From the NCBI GenBank assembly GCA_019358985.1, contig JAHHIJ010000004.1, positions 1 through 64,000 of the forward strand: a stretch of DNA of 64,000 nt, in the 5' to 3' direction. The position numbers and the translations under genes are program-made. Position 1 is the first letter of the stretch. Every line of letters starts with the position of its first letter. The notes beneath the pieces are model-generated. The model saw only the letters and a list, made by a program, of their open reading frames with translations. It had not been told where the DNA came from and did no database searches. Source of the DNA: Tolypothrix brevis GSE-NOS-MK-07-07A (GTDB lineage: Bacteria; Cyanobacteriota; Cyanobacteriia; Cyanobacteriales; Nostocaceae). This document shows positions 1 to 8,434 of the stretch, piece after piece.

Positions 1-187
1 TATGTTTAATATTTTTTCTTGCCTAATCATATTAATTCAGTATTATTTTCTTAATTATCCTGACTTTTCACTTTTATCTTGACTGTAATCTCTTTGTACT
101 TCAAGTTGAAGTGCGAAATGTGGGTTACAGGAATATCGCTGACATTCACGCATTGTATAAAGGTTTAACTAGGAATAAGTATATCTT

Positions 188-214
188 GTAGAGACGTTCC
201 GGTGGAACGTCTAT
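188..214. repeat. Dispersed palindrome, TTCC core
   Basis: GTAGAGACGTTCC and GGAACGTCTATA are near-perfect inverted arms around a GGT loop. It is one member of the GTAGAGACG palindrome family found throughout this window. It lies directly upstream of a gene remnant, so insertion or recombination here may have removed that gene's 5' part. Confidence 0.85.
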
Positions 215-216
215 AG

Positions 217-312
217 GACTTGACAAAGAAATTAGAGCAGCAGTTTGAGGAATCGGCAAGATTAAAAGCGATAATTAAGGAGAATTTACGCGGTTTGGGT
301 TATGGGAATTAA
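217..312 (+). pseudogene. C-terminal remnant, probably an N-6 DNA methylase (HsdM-like)
   Basis: This open frame follows the palindrome at 188-214 and encodes about 31 residues including KLEQQFEESARLKAIIKENL and a GLGY ending. That charged helix resembles the tail of cyanobacterial type I N-6 DNA methylases (HsdM); I recognise the style, not a specific homologue. It has no proper start, since a stop precedes it in frame. Its stop overlaps the start of the nucleotidyltransferase gene by 11 bases, as in an operon, and HsdM / MNT / HEPN neighbourhoods are known in cyanobacterial type I R-M loci. I infer that the rest of the methylase has been lost. Confidence 0.45.
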
Positions 313-592
313 GGAATTATTACTACCATTTCGAGAGGAAATATTAAAAATTGCCTCTAAATATGGCGCGTATAATGTGCGGGTGTTTGGTTCAGTTGCT
401 AGAGGAGAAGCAAAACCCGATAGTGATGTAGATTTTTTGGTGGAACTTGAACCGAAGCGCAGCTTATTTGACTATATTGCTTTAATGCAAGATTTGGAGG
501 AGTTATTAAAGCGTAAAGTTGATGTTGCAGAACCAGATAATCTTCATGAGTTAATTAGAGAAAAGGTATTGAATGAAGCTGTGGTGTTATGA
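302..592 (+). CDS. MNT-type nucleotidyltransferase antitoxin (MntA-like)
   Basis: A 96-residue minimal nucleotidyltransferase of the pol-beta superfamily. Residues 28-47 hold the hallmark VFGSVARGEAKPDSDVDFLV, that is GSxARGxxxxxSDxD, with both metal-binding aspartates present. In MNT-HEPN pairs such as MntA/HepT, this protein AMPylates and silences the HEPN RNase toxin. The partner gene starts at 589 in an ATGA overlap but is cut short, so the antitoxin may now be an orphan. The start at 302 overlaps the preceding remnant, suggesting translational coupling in the former operon. Function is known for the family; activity here is inferred from the intact motif. Confidence 0.85.
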   Translation: MGIKELLLPFREEILKIASKYGAYNVRVFGSVARGEAKPDSDVDFLVELEPKRSLFDYIALMQDLEELLKRKVDVAEPDNLHELIREKVLNEAVVL

Positions 593-714
593 AAGATGAG
601 CGTTTATATTTGAGCAATATTAAAGAATGTATTGAAAGAATTCAAGAATATACTCGTGGTGGCAGGGATAATTTTATGCAAACACCGAAACGTAGTAACC
701 GCTTCAGCGGTTAA
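589..714 (+). pseudogene. Truncated HEPN toxin (HepT/DUF86), 41 codons
   Basis: The reading frame opens with MKDERLYLSNIKECIERIQ and continues through EYTRGGRDNFMQT, which is the normal beginning of DUF86/HepT proteins of about 110-120 residues. After codon 33 the sequence changes into a dispersed repeat starting near 691 and stops at 712-714. The RxxxxH RNase motif, normally near the C-terminus, is therefore missing and the toxin should be inactive. The gene overlaps the antitoxin stop by four bases (ATGA), the standard arrangement for this pair. Insertion of, or deletion up to, the repeat explains the break. Confidence 0.8.
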
Positions 715-797
715 AATCCTTGCTTTGAGAGGTAAACCGCTCACTACGCCGGTTAAAATCTTCAATGAGGAGCGGTAAACCGCTCACTACGACGAAC
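691..797. repeat. Dispersed repeat with three inverted-arm motifs
   Basis: The stretch holds GTAGTAACCGCTTCAGCGG, then two copies of an arm reading GGTAAACCGCTCACTACG, so that ACCGC/GCGGT and GTAGT.../...ACTAC can pair. GTTAAAATC also occurs twice. It looks like a composite palindromic repeat and it truncates the HEPN gene. No coding potential of its own is visible. Confidence 0.7.
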
Positions 798-820
798 CAA
801 GGATAAAGCGAAATTATTTG

Positions 821-1846
821 CTAATATCTAATGCGTGGGTCTATATATGCATTTAAAATATCAATCAAAATGCTTGCACCCACAACGATCGCCCCAAAAA
901 ATACTAACACACCCTGAACTGTGGGATAATCGCGATCGGATATCCCTTGATACAATCGATTCGCTAATCCTGGCCAAGAAAATGTTACCTCAGTTAAAAT
1001 CGCTCCACCCAACAAAGAAGCAAAGGTTAATCCCAAGACTGTAATTACTGGAATTAAAGCATTTTTTAAGGCATGGGAGACTAAAATCTTGTTTTCGGAA
1101 ATACCTCTTGCTCTAGCAGCTTCTACATAATCTGCTTTCATGGTTTGCTTTAAATTAACTCGGACAATTCGCTCAAAAACACCACTAAGCAAAACTCCTA
1201 AAGTTAGACTCGGCAGTGCTAAATGATGCAAAGATATAAAAAACTGACTTAAGTTACCACTCAGCAAGCTATCAATTGTATACAAACCTGTGATTCCAGT
1301 GGGGGGAAGAAGATTTGGTGGAAAGCGGTTGGAATTGGGGAACCAACCTAGTTGTACTGAAAATACTAATTGTAGCAGCATTCCCGCCCAAAACATGGGC
1401 AGTGCATAAGTAATGATACCAAACAATCGTCCGCCAACATCCAAAAATGTCCCAGGACGAGAAGCAGAAAGAGTTCCAACGCTGATTCCCACAATCAGCG
1501 CAACTGCCATACTACACACTGCTAACTCTACCGTTGCGGGGAAATATTGTCCAATTACTTCCCAAACTGCTTGTCCCCGACTTGTTAAAGAAGTTCCTAA
1601 ATCAAAACGCAGTATTTGTCCCAAATAATTGAGATATTGTAACCATATCGGAAGGTCTAAACCTAGTTGTTTTCGTAATTCTTCTTTAGCACTTTCTGGA
1701 GCTCGTCCACCAAGAATTGCATCTGCTGGATCTCCCGGTGTTGCTCTTAATAAAAGAAATACAATTGTGATGATAGTTAGCAGTTGAAGTGGGGCTAAAA
1801 GTAAACGAGAGACAATGTAATATTGTAAGGCTTTTGAGCGAGACAT
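821..1846 (-). CDS. Peptide/nickel-type ABC transporter permease (DppB/OppB family)
   Basis: About 341 residues. The N-terminus LQYYIVSRLLLAPLQLL leads into the first membrane helix and then RATPGDPA, a family signature of DppB/OppB permeases. Several hydrophobic segments follow, and the cytoplasmic coupling loop reads EAARARGISENKI near the C-terminal third, matching the EAA motif that docks on the ATPase. I chose the ATG at 1846: the frame stays open further upstream, but that part comes from a G-rich low-complexity spacer. The lipoprotein gene 289 bases upstream on the same strand is the likely binding protein. The second permease is not in the window; a matching ATPase fusion lies at 57.4 kb. 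Confidence 0.9.
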   Translation of the reverse strand: MSRSKALQYYIVSRLLLAPLQLLTIITIVFLLLRATPGDPADAILGGRAPESAKEELRKQLGLDLPIWLQYLNYLGQILRFDLGTSLTSRGQAVWEVIGQYFPATVELAVCSMAVALIVGISVGTLSASRPGTFLDVGGRLFGIITYALPMFWAGMLLQLVFSVQLGWFPNSNRFPPNLLPPTGITGLYTIDSLLSGNLSQFFISLHHLALPSLTLGVLLSGVFERIVRVNLKQTMKADYVEAARARGISENKILVSHALKNALIPVITVLGLTFASLLGGAILTEVTFSWPGLANRLYQGISDRDYPTVQGVLVFFGAIVVGASILIDILNAYIDPRIRY

Positions 1847-1944
1847 AAGATTAATTGAAGAGGGGGAAAGGGGAAGGGGGGAAGGGGAAATGCCCGATAC
1901 CCATAGACAACGGGAGCATGCCACTTTTTAACAAATATTTTACC

Positions 1945-2015
1945 CGACACCCTAGAAGGGTGCGGCTAGAAGTCTTAGCCCAGGTCGGTTGGGCTTCGTT
2001 TGTATAGCCTGTGGG
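1945..2015. repeat. Dispersed repeat (AGCCCAGGTCGG...GGGCTTCG type)
   Basis: ACACCCTAGAAGGGTGCGG is followed by TAGCCCAGGTCGGTTGGGCTT and TTTGTATAGCC. Related sequence recurs at 49.14-49.26, 59.03-59.17 and 60.60-60.65 kb. CACCCTAGAAGGGTG is a perfect hairpin. Confidence 0.75.
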
Positions 2016-2063
2016 CTTTTTGCAAAACTGGGATGCTCCATAGACAACTGATGTGGAAATTAA

Positions 2064-2114
2064 TTATGCGTTACTCAGAACCCTTGATGAGACGTAGCAA
2101 TGCTACGTCTCTAC
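2064..2114. repeat. Composite palindrome element, TAGCA core with 5' flank
   Basis: An ATGCGTTACTCAGAACCCTTG flank leads into GAGACGTAGCAATGCTACGTCTC, a palindrome with a TAGCA/TGCTA core. The same flank plus palindrome occurs at 26.51 and 44.81 kb and, reversed, at 19.92 kb. Confidence 0.8.
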
Positions 2115-2134
2115 ATTGTTCAATTCCCAATTTA

Positions 2135-3778
2135 TTATTTTTTAATTGTCTTGTAAATCAGATTTTGGGTAGGATCAAGTTGCACGTTGGTAACTTGTTT
2201 TTGGGCAAATGCATAATCTGTATTTTGCCATAAAGGAATGTAAGGGACATCATTTGTGGTTTGAATTTGAATGTCTGCAAATATTTTTTTGCGTGCTTCT
2301 GGATTTTGTTCTTTGCGTTGCTGGTCAATTAGTTTATTCATGGCTTCGTTATAATAAAACGAACCCTGTGATTGACTTCCACCATCTTCGCATCCTTTGG
2401 CATCTGACCCTTTTTTACAATATAAAAAGGGTTGCACGTAATTATCTGGATCTAAAAAATCTGGGTACCAATCTAACAAAGTTGCTGGATATATACCTTT
2501 AGGACCTTCTTTAAAAAAGGTCGCACTTTCTACTGGGGTAATTTTAAATTGTAGTAATCCATCCATTTTTTGATCGGCAATGGCTTTAAGTGTTTGTCCT
2601 GCTAAACCACGAGTTGGGGAACTAGATGGATACCAAACTTCTACTATTGCGGGATTTGCTTTGGAGAAACCAGCACTAGTTAACAATTGTTTAGCTTGAT
2701 CAAAGTTAGCATCGCCGTATTTATCTTTAAATAATGGTTGGGAAACATTAAATGTAGTGGGAAGCATACTATAAAGTGGACTGGCTTGACCAAATAAAGC
2801 GCGTTGCATAATTAAAGGACGATTAATCATTGCCGCGATCGCTTGTCTGACTTCTACTTTGTCCAAAGGCTTTTGATTGCGGTTCAAAGCCATATAACTT
2901 ACTACACTACCTTGAGCCGTAATCGCTTGCCAATCTCCTTTTTTAGCACTTTGTTCCAAACTCTGAATTTGATCGGGTTGCAGAGATAAATAAGCTACAT
3001 CCACTGCACCTGTGCGGAAAGCGTTAAACAAGTTAACTGAACTAGTTTGGATTTGCAGGTTAATACCTTTATTAACTGGTTTTTCTCCCCAGTACTGATC
3101 AAACACATCAAATCGCACCGAATCTGTGCCATAATTTGCTAATTTGTAAGGTCCAGTCCCGACAAAAATATTCGGCTGAAATTTGCCTGCACCAAGTTCG
3201 TAAGCTTTCGGTGAAACTGCACAAGTCCCAGAAAATGCTAACAGTGAGGGAAAAGCTGCAAAAGGCTGTTTTAGTTTGATGGTTAACTCATAATCGCTGG
3301 TTGCTTTCATTGAGTCCACCGTATCAGATAGCAAGAAAGACGGTTTACCTTTATTTTCGATAAAGCGTCGCAAACTAAATTCCATTGCTTTGGCATTAAA
3401 GGGTGTTCCATCGTGAAACACTACTCCCTGACGCAGGGGAATGATGTAAGTTAAACCATCAGAACTGACTTTGGGTAATGCTGTGGCAAGTTGAGGCTTA
3501 ATTTCTGTATTCCCCGGTTCGTAGGTGTACAGGCGATCGCTCATGTTATACACTAAACCTAATGATGCCAACTCGTAAGCATCAGCCGGATCGAGAGTTC
3601 TAGGTTTCGATGTCGTACCTATTGTAATACGACCATCCCCTGCGGGAGTAACGGATGATGGTGTACTTGTCTGTGGGGTAGTACTACAACTGACAACCAA
3701 CAATAAACATAAACAAGACAAAGAAAAAAATTGTATAATTCTACCCCACCGTCTCACACACAAAGAAAACCAGGTCAT
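2135..3778 (-). CDS. ABC transporter substrate-binding lipoprotein, family 5 (peptide type)
   Basis: 547 residues. A hydrophobic signal sequence ends in a lipobox LVVSC near residue 31, so the mature protein should be lipid-anchored facing the periplasm. The body has typical SBP_bac_5 landmarks: RTLDPADAYE near the start, FHDGTPFNAK, and IPLWQNTDYA near the end. Family members bind peptides, nickel or sugars, so the substrate cannot be read from sequence. It is the first gene of a two-gene minus-strand unit with the DppB-type permease; the 289-base gap between them holds two dispersed repeats. Confidence 0.9.
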   Translation of the reverse strand: MTWFSLCVRRWGRIIQFFSLSCLCLLLVVSCSTTPQTSTPSSVTPAGDGRITIGTTSKPRTLDPADAYELASLGLVYNMSDRLYTYEPGNTEIKPQLATALPKVSSDGLTYIIPLRQGVVFHDGTPFNAKAMEFSLRRFIENKGKPSFLLSDTVDSMKATSDYELTIKLKQPFAAFPSLLAFSGTCAVSPKAYELGAGKFQPNIFVGTGPYKLANYGTDSVRFDVFDQYWGEKPVNKGINLQIQTSSVNLFNAFRTGAVDVAYLSLQPDQIQSLEQSAKKGDWQAITAQGSVVSYMALNRNQKPLDKVEVRQAIAAMINRPLIMQRALFGQASPLYSMLPTTFNVSQPLFKDKYGDANFDQAKQLLTSAGFSKANPAIVEVWYPSSSPTRGLAGQTLKAIADQKMDGLLQFKITPVESATFFKEGPKGIYPATLLDWYPDFLDPDNYVQPFLYCKKGSDAKGCEDGGSQSQGSFYYNEAMNKLIDQQRKEQNPEARKKIFADIQIQTTNDVPYIPLWQNTDYAFAQKQVTNVQLDPTQNLIYKTIKK

Positions 3779-3848
3779 AGCATTAAGATTTTTGATATTA
3801 GCGGTGAGCTATTTTACTACATGTAGATGATTAAATAGTTTAATCAAG

Positions 3849-3895
3849 CGTCAAAAGTCAAGAGTCAACGGTCAAGACTTTTGACGGTCAACGGA
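3849..3895. repeat. Short tandem heptamer-like repeat (GTCAA units)
   Basis: Degenerate copies of GTCAAAAGTCAAGAGTCAA and CGGTCAA in a row, of the STRR kind frequent in heterocystous cyanobacteria. It lies in the spacer upstream of the lipoprotein gene. Confidence 0.6.
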
Positions 3896-4007
3896 AATGA
3901 GATTTTTGCATAGGTTTATTGAGAAACTGCATATAGATACATAATTAAGAAAGGCGATCGCGATATTGTAAACAGCAAATTGATAGTCTAATAGCGGGAC
4001 CAAGAGC

Positions 4008-4331
4008 GTGAAGTACTTCTTTCTATCAGAGGGATGGACAGTTGGCAGAGTTTGGGCATCTGAGGGATTATGGCAGATAACCGCATGGCGACGCCAACCA
4101 GATATCCAGCAAATGAATGTTTGTCTAGTAGAAAAAAATGAATTGTTATGGCTTTATCGAGTGGAAGAAGCGGTTTTAACCGTCGAAGTGAAGCCAACAG
4201 CACCACTACAAGCAACCCCCATAGGTCAAGTGGTGCTGAAACGTCTAATGAGTGCCGAGCAAGTAATCGAGCGCTTAGGTAACGCTGAAACGAGGTGCCA
4301 TCTGCAAAATATCGATTTGGTTGTGCGGTAG
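4008..4331 (+). CDS. Conserved hypothetical cyanobacterial protein
   Basis: 107 residues, GTG start. The product begins MKYFFLSEGWTVGRVWASEG and is rich in Trp, Val and Glu; it has no signal peptide or membrane segment. I recognise the general look of a cyanobacterial conserved hypothetical protein but cannot assign a domain or function. It precedes psbB by about 440 bases in the same orientation. The long gap and the repeat-free, AT-rich spacer make co-transcription unlikely. Confidence 0.6.
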   Translation: MKYFFLSEGWTVGRVWASEGLWQITAWRRQPDIQQMNVCLVEKNELLWLYRVEEAVLTVEVKPTAPLQATPIGQVVLKRLMSAEQVIERLGNAETRCHLQNIDLVVR

Positions 4332-4774
4332 GTTACTTTAAATGAGGGGAAAAGGTTAAAAAAATAAAAAAAATTTATTTTCTTCCCTTTGCCTTTCCCC
4401 CCATCCATCCGTAATGCTACGCGATCGGCATAACTTACCCGCTTGCAAACAGTTCCATCAATAGTTACACTTTTTAAAACATTCTCATTTTTGCACTTGC
4501 GATAGCAAAGCACTTTCAACCGCCCAAACGCCTAAAAAAACGTTTGTCTTGTTCTTCCGGAACAAAAAGTGAATTTTATTAAAGAAAATTTACTGCGTGC
4601 GGTGTAAAAGGGCGATCGCTACCCTCCGGGGTAAGATTCCCTTCTTCGTGTGAGCATTACCAAATTGTCCACGTTGCCTGACTTTTAAGGCAAAACTTTG
4701 GAAGAATTTGGTGGCAATAACAAAAAACCGAAAACTTGCTTGTAAACATAATTCATCGAGGAGGATCGTAGTCA
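4332..4774 (+). promoter_or_regulatory. psbB upstream region with strong Shine-Dalgarno
   Basis: No gene is recognised in these 443 bases. A GAGGAGGA Shine-Dalgarno at 4758-4765 sits nine bases before the psbB ATG and fixes that start. The psbB promoter must lie here, but I cannot point to a single convincing -35/-10 pair. Confidence 0.55.
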
Positions 4775-6310
4775 ATGGGACTACCCTGGTACCGAGTACA
4801 TACAGTCGTTCTGAACGATCCGGGTCGATTGATATCTGTACACTTGATGCACACAGCTCTAGTGGCAGGCTGGGCTGGTTCGATGGCTTTATACGAACTA
4901 GCTATTTTTGACCCCAGCGATCCCGTACTAAACCCTATGTGGCGTCAAGGGATGTATGTACTACCCTTCATGTCACGCTTAGGCGTAGTTGGCTCTTGGG
5001 GTGGCTGGAACGTCACAGGACAGACAGGTTACGATCCTGGTTACTGGTCATTTGAAGGTGTAGCCGCCGCTCACATCGTTCTTTCTGGTCTATTATTCTT
5101 AGCCGCCGTTTGGCACTGGGTTTACTGGGATTTGGAACTCTTCCAAGACCCCCGCACAGGTGAACCCGCTCTCGATTTGCCAAAAATGTTTGGCATTCAC
5201 CTGCTCTTATCTGGTTTACTTTGTTTTGGTTTTGGTGCTTTTCACCTCACCGGGCTATTTGGACCGGGGATGTGGATTTCTGATGCCTACGGCTTAACGG
5301 GTCACATTCAAGCAGTAGCACCAGAGTGGGGACCTGCTGGGTTTAACCCATATAATCCTGGTGGGGTTGTGGCTCACCACATTGCTGCTGGGGTAGTTGG
5401 TATTATTGCTGGCTTATTCCACCTGACAGTACGACCCCCCGAACGGCTTTACAAAGCTTTACGGATGGGGAACATCGAAACTGTACTTTCTAGCAGTATT
5501 GCCGCAGTATTCTTTGCTGCCTTCGTCGTTGCTGGTACCATGTGGTACGGTAGCGCCACCACCCCAATTGAACTGTTTGGTCCTACCCGTTATCAATGGG
5601 ATCAAGATTTCTTCAAACAAGAAATTAATCGGCGCGTACAAGCTGACGTTGCCGATGGCGCAAGTCTGGAGGCAGCTTGGTCACGAATTCCCGAAAAGCT
5701 GGCATTCTTTGACTACGTAGGCAACAGCCCTGCTAAGGGTGGTTTGTTCCGCGTCGGACCGATGAATAAAACCAATGGTGTTGCTTCATCTTGGTTGGGT
5801 CATCCAGTCTTCAAAGACAGCGAAGGTCGGGAATTAGATGTACGTCGTCTGCCGAACTTCTTTGAAACCTTCCCAGTCATCTTGACCGATGCTGATGGTA
5901 TTGTCCGTGCGGATATTCCTTTCCGTCGGGCAGAATCAAAATACAGCTTTGAACAAGCTGGTGTGACTACTAGCTTCTACGGTGGTCAACTAAACGGACA
6001 AGTATTTAAAGATCCATCTGATGTTAAGAAGTACGCACGTCTAGCACAGTTGGGTGAACCATTTGAGTTTGACGCAGACCGAGCCACCAATGGTAAACCC
6101 GATGGAGTCTTCCGTACTAGTCCCAGAGGTTGGTTTACCTTCGGTCATGCTGTATTTGCTCTGCTGTTCTTCTTTGGTCACATCTGGCACGGCGCTCGGA
6201 CAATCTACCGAGACGTCTTTGCTGGTGTTGACGCGGATCTCGAAGAACAAGTTGAGTGGGGTCTGTTCCAGAAAGTGGGTGACAAGTCAACCCGCCGCAA
6301 GGAAGCTTAA
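4775..6310 (+). CDS. psbB: Photosystem II CP47 chlorophyll-binding protein
   Basis: 511 residues, the usual cyanobacterial length. The start [19 protein letters not shown] is the invariant CP47 N-terminus. Membrane helices carry chlorophyll-ligating histidines (for example [50 protein letters not shown]), and the large lumenal loop lies around residues 255-450. CP47 is a core antenna of photosystem II in the thylakoid membrane and passes excitation to the D1/D2 reaction centre. psbT follows 153 bases downstream, the conserved order in cyanobacteria and plastids. No defects are seen. Confidence 0.99.
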   Translation: MGLPWYRVHTVVLNDPGRLISVHLMHTALVAGWAGSMALYELAIFDPSDPVLNPMWRQGMYVLPFMSRLGVVGSWGGWNVTGQTGYDPGYWSFEGVAAAHIVLSGLLFLAAVWHWVYWDLELFQDPRTGEPALDLPKMFGIHLLLSGLLCFGFGAFHLTGLFGPGMWISDAYGLTGHIQAVAPEWGPAGFNPYNPGGVVAHHIAAGVVGIIAGLFHLTVRPPERLYKALRMGNIETVLSSSIAAVFFAAFVVAGTMWYGSATTPIELFGPTRYQWDQDFFKQEINRRVQADVADGASLEAAWSRIPEKLAFFDYVGNSPAKGGLFRVGPMNKTNGVASSWLGHPVFKDSEGRELDVRRLPNFFETFPVILTDADGIVRADIPFRRAESKYSFEQAGVTTSFYGGQLNGQVFKDPSDVKKYARLAQLGEPFEFDADRATNGKPDGVFRTSPRGWFTFGHAVFALLFFFGHIWHGARTIYRDVFAGVDADLEEQVEWGLFQKVGDKSTRRKEA

Positions 6311-6328
6311 TAAAAGATGAAGGGTGAA

Positions 6329-6407
6329 GGATGAAGTATAAAAAAGAATAAGTTTGTAAATCTTCATACTTATTCATACTTCATCCTTTATCTTTCATAC
6401 TTCATCC
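6329..6407. repeat. psbB-psbT spacer hairpin: one left arm, two right arms
   Basis: GGATGAAGTAT at 6329-6339 can pair with ATACTTCATCC at 6376-6386 or with an identical copy at 6397-6407. In an RNA spanning psbB and psbT this would form two mutually exclusive stem-loops. It could act as an mRNA-processing or stability element, or be only a tandem-repeat by-product. Confidence 0.7.
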
Positions 6408-6463
6408 TTTAGAATTGGTACAATATCATTACTAGGCTGGCTGGATAGGTAGGAAGTTGTGAT

Positions 6464-6568
6464 ATGGAAAGCATTGCATACATTTTGATTTTGACTTTGG
6501 CAATAGGAGTTCTTTTCTTTGCGATCGCATTTCGCGAAACTCCCCGCATCGAGAAGAAAGACGAGTAA
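6464..6568 (+). CDS. psbT: Photosystem II small subunit PsbT
   Basis: 34 residues: [20 protein letters not shown] followed by [14 protein letters not shown]. It is one membrane helix with a short charged stromal tail, exactly the PsbT pattern. PsbT sits at the photosystem II dimer interface near CP47 and D1 and helps dimer stability and repair. It follows psbB in the same direction, separated by a hairpin-forming spacer, and a terminator-like hairpin follows at 6613. Confidence 0.97.
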   Translation: MESIAYILILTLAIGVLFFAIAFRETPRIEKKDE

Positions 6569-6612
6569 TAGATTTTCTCTGCTATTAGACTTTTAAGGAG
6601 AAAATATAAACT

Positions 6613-6652
6613 AATATCCGCTGCTAGCAAATGGTAACAGCGGATATTTTTT
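6613..6652 (+). terminator. Intrinsic terminator after psbT
   Basis: AATATCCGCTG (6613-6623) pairs perfectly with CAGCGGATATT (6638-6648) and is followed by a T run. It would end the psbB-psbT transcript. Confidence 0.85.
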
Positions 6653-6999
6653 GATTATCAGTGTATAAACAAAAAATTCAGTCCTTCAACACCCAGAATC
6701 CAATGCATGGGTTTTGTACAACAGACGCGAAATTTCGCGTCTCTACAACTATTGACTTTTGACTCCTGCTTTGTTGTTTCTTTTTTTATTCTAAACACCG
6801 AAAATAATTAATAAATGATTAATTACGGCTTTTGATGTGTGATAGAATATTCCATCTGGTAGTAATATGTGTTAAACCCCGCTTTTCTGCGCTAGGATAG
6901 AAAAAATGTAGGTGTAAACAGGCGCAACAAAGCCGCTTGCATATACATTCAAAGCCCGATCAATAACTTTACGGAGACTAAAACCAGGTACAAAACAGC
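6653..6999 (+). promoter_or_regulatory. Leader region of the S1 gene; no gene seen
   Basis: The spacer between psbT and the S1 gene holds a palindrome with a CGAAA/TTTCG core at 6723-6742 plus CTAC, part of the dispersed family. It also has AT-rich sequence that must contain the S1 promoter. In several cyanobacteria nrdR lies at this position; no nrdR reading frame is present here. A purine-rich GGAGACTAAAACCAGG precedes the S1 start. Confidence 0.5.
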
Positions 7000-8244
7000 A
7001 TGGTCAATCAGAAATCAACCGCTACAGAAATAGGCTTCACTCACGAAGATTTCGCTGCTCTATTAGACAAATACGATTATCACTTTAGCCCTGGAGATGT
7101 TGTACCAGGAACCGTTTTCAGTATAGAGCCGCGCGGCGCTCTGATTGACATTGGTGCAAAAACCGCAGCATATATACCTATACAGGAAATGTCTATAAAC
7201 CGGGTCGATGCCCCGGAAGAGGTCTTACAATCAAACGAAACGCGAGAATTTTTCATCCTCACAGATGAAAACGAAGATGGTCAATTAACTCTTTCCATTC
7301 GTCGCATTGAATATATGCGAGCTTGGGAGCGAGTACGGCAGTTGCAAGCAGAAGATGCTACAGTTCGTTCTGGTGTGTTTGCGACCAATCGTGGTGGAGC
7401 TTTAGTAAGAATTGAGGGATTACGTGGTTTTATCCCAGGTTCTCATATTAGCACCCGCAAACCTAAAGAAGAATTGGTAGGCGAAGATTTGCCATTGAAA
7501 TTCTTAGAAGTAGACGAAGAGCGTAATCGCTTAGTTCTATCCCATCGTCGCGCACTGGTTGAGCGTAAGATGAATCGCTTAGAAGTTGGCGAAGTTGTTA
7601 TAGGTACAGTTCGCGGTATCAAACCTTACGGTGCATTTATTGATATTGGTGGTGTGAGCGGTCTGTTGCACATCTCTGAGATTTCCCACGAACATATTGA
7701 TACACCTCACAGTGTATTTAATGTGAATGATGAAGTGAAAGTCATGATCATTGACTTGGATGCCGAAAGAGGTCGGATTTCTCTGTCTACAAAACAGTTG
7801 GAACCCGAACCAGGTGATATGATTAAAAATCGTGATTTGGTCTACGATAAAGCAGAAGAAATGGCTGCTAAATATCGCGAACAAATGTTAGCTAAACAGC
7901 AAGGTATTACAGCAGTTGCTGAAGTTGCTGAAGCTGATGTATTGGCTGAGGAAGATATCCCCGTAGCAATGGAAGAGGCGGAAATCCCCGTAGCAATGGA
8001 AGAAGCGGAAATCCCCGTAGCAATGGAAGAAGCGGAAATTCCCGTAGCAATGGAAGAAGCGGAAATCCCCGCAGCGATGGAAAAAGAGGAAATCCCCGTA
8101 GCGATGGAAAAAGAGGAAATTCCCGTAGCAATGGAAGAAGCGGAAATTCCCGTAGCGATGGAAAAAGAGGAAATTCCCGTAGCGATGGAAGAAGCGGAAA
8201 TTCCCGTAGCGGTAGAAGAGGAAATTCCCTCGGCTGTAGAATAA
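7000..8244 (+). CDS. rpsA: 30S ribosomal protein S1 with repetitive acidic tail
   Basis: 414 residues. Three S1 RNA-binding (OB-fold) domains are visible at about residues 32-100, 118-182 and 196-265; for example VPGTVFSIEPRGALIDIGAK and VIGTVRGIKPYGAFIDIGGV. Cyanobacterial S1 normally has three domains and about 330-350 residues. Here the tail from residue 320 on is eleven near-identical nine-residue units (IPVAMEEAE), highly acidic and presumably disordered. S1 binds mRNA leaders on the small ribosomal subunit. It is a single-gene unit: an intrinsic terminator follows at 8301. Confidence 0.95.
   Translation: MVNQKSTATEIGFTHEDFAALLDKYDYHFSPGDVVPGTVFSIEPRGALIDIGAKTAAYIPIQEMSINRVDAPEEVLQSNETREFFILTDENEDGQLTLSIRRIEYMRAWERVRQLQAEDATVRSGVFATNRGGALVRIEGLRGFIPGSHISTRKPKEELVGEDLPLKFLEVDEERNRLVLSHRRALVERKMNRLEVGEVVIGTVRGIKPYGAFIDIGGVSGLLHISEISHEHIDTPHSVFNVNDEVKVMIIDLDAERGRISLSTKQLEPEPGDMIKNRDLVYDKAEEMAAKYREQMLAKQQGITAVAEVAEADVLAEEDIPVAMEEAEIPVAMEEAEIPVAMEEAEIPVAMEEAEIPAAMEKEEIPVAMEKEEIPVAMEEAEIPVAMEKEEIPVAMEEAEIPVAVEEEIPSAVE
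7957..8241 (+). repeat. 27-bp in-frame tandem repeat in the S1 gene
   Basis: About eleven units of 27 bases encode IPVAMEEAE and the variants IPAAMEKEE, IPVAMEKEE, IPVAVEEE and IPSAVE. Synonymous differences (ATCCCC versus ATTCCC, GCAATG versus GCGATG) show the array is not freshly copied throughout. Length is a multiple of three, so the frame is kept. Confidence 0.95.
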
Positions 8245-8300
8245 TTGTGAAGCTATATTTGTAGTCAGTTATAACTACTAAAAATGTGAAAGCTTTGGAC

Positions 8301-8331
8301 AAAGAGAGAGGAAAATCCCTCTCTTTTTTTT
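8301..8331 (+). terminator. Intrinsic terminator after the S1 gene
   Basis: AAAGAGAGAGG and CCCTCTCTTT form a stem around AAAAT and run into eight or more Ts. Confidence 0.9.
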
Positions 8332-8434
8332 ATAATTAGCAATGTGTGAAGTCTGATGTCTTTAATATTAGAACATGAGGCGATTACCTACGGTAGGCTA
8401 CGCCAACGCCAATTTTTAACTTTATGGGAATTTT

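Noticed and set aside
1847-1924. 26-residue N-terminal extension of the DppB-type permease
   Set aside because: The extra codons derive from a G-rich low-complexity spacer and lack similarity to the family; the ATG at 1846 precedes a normal start.
7907-8302. Minus-strand open frame (LREFPLLPL repeats) opposite the S1 tail
   Set aside because: It is the antisense of the 27-bp repeat; composition follows entirely from the S1 coding strand.
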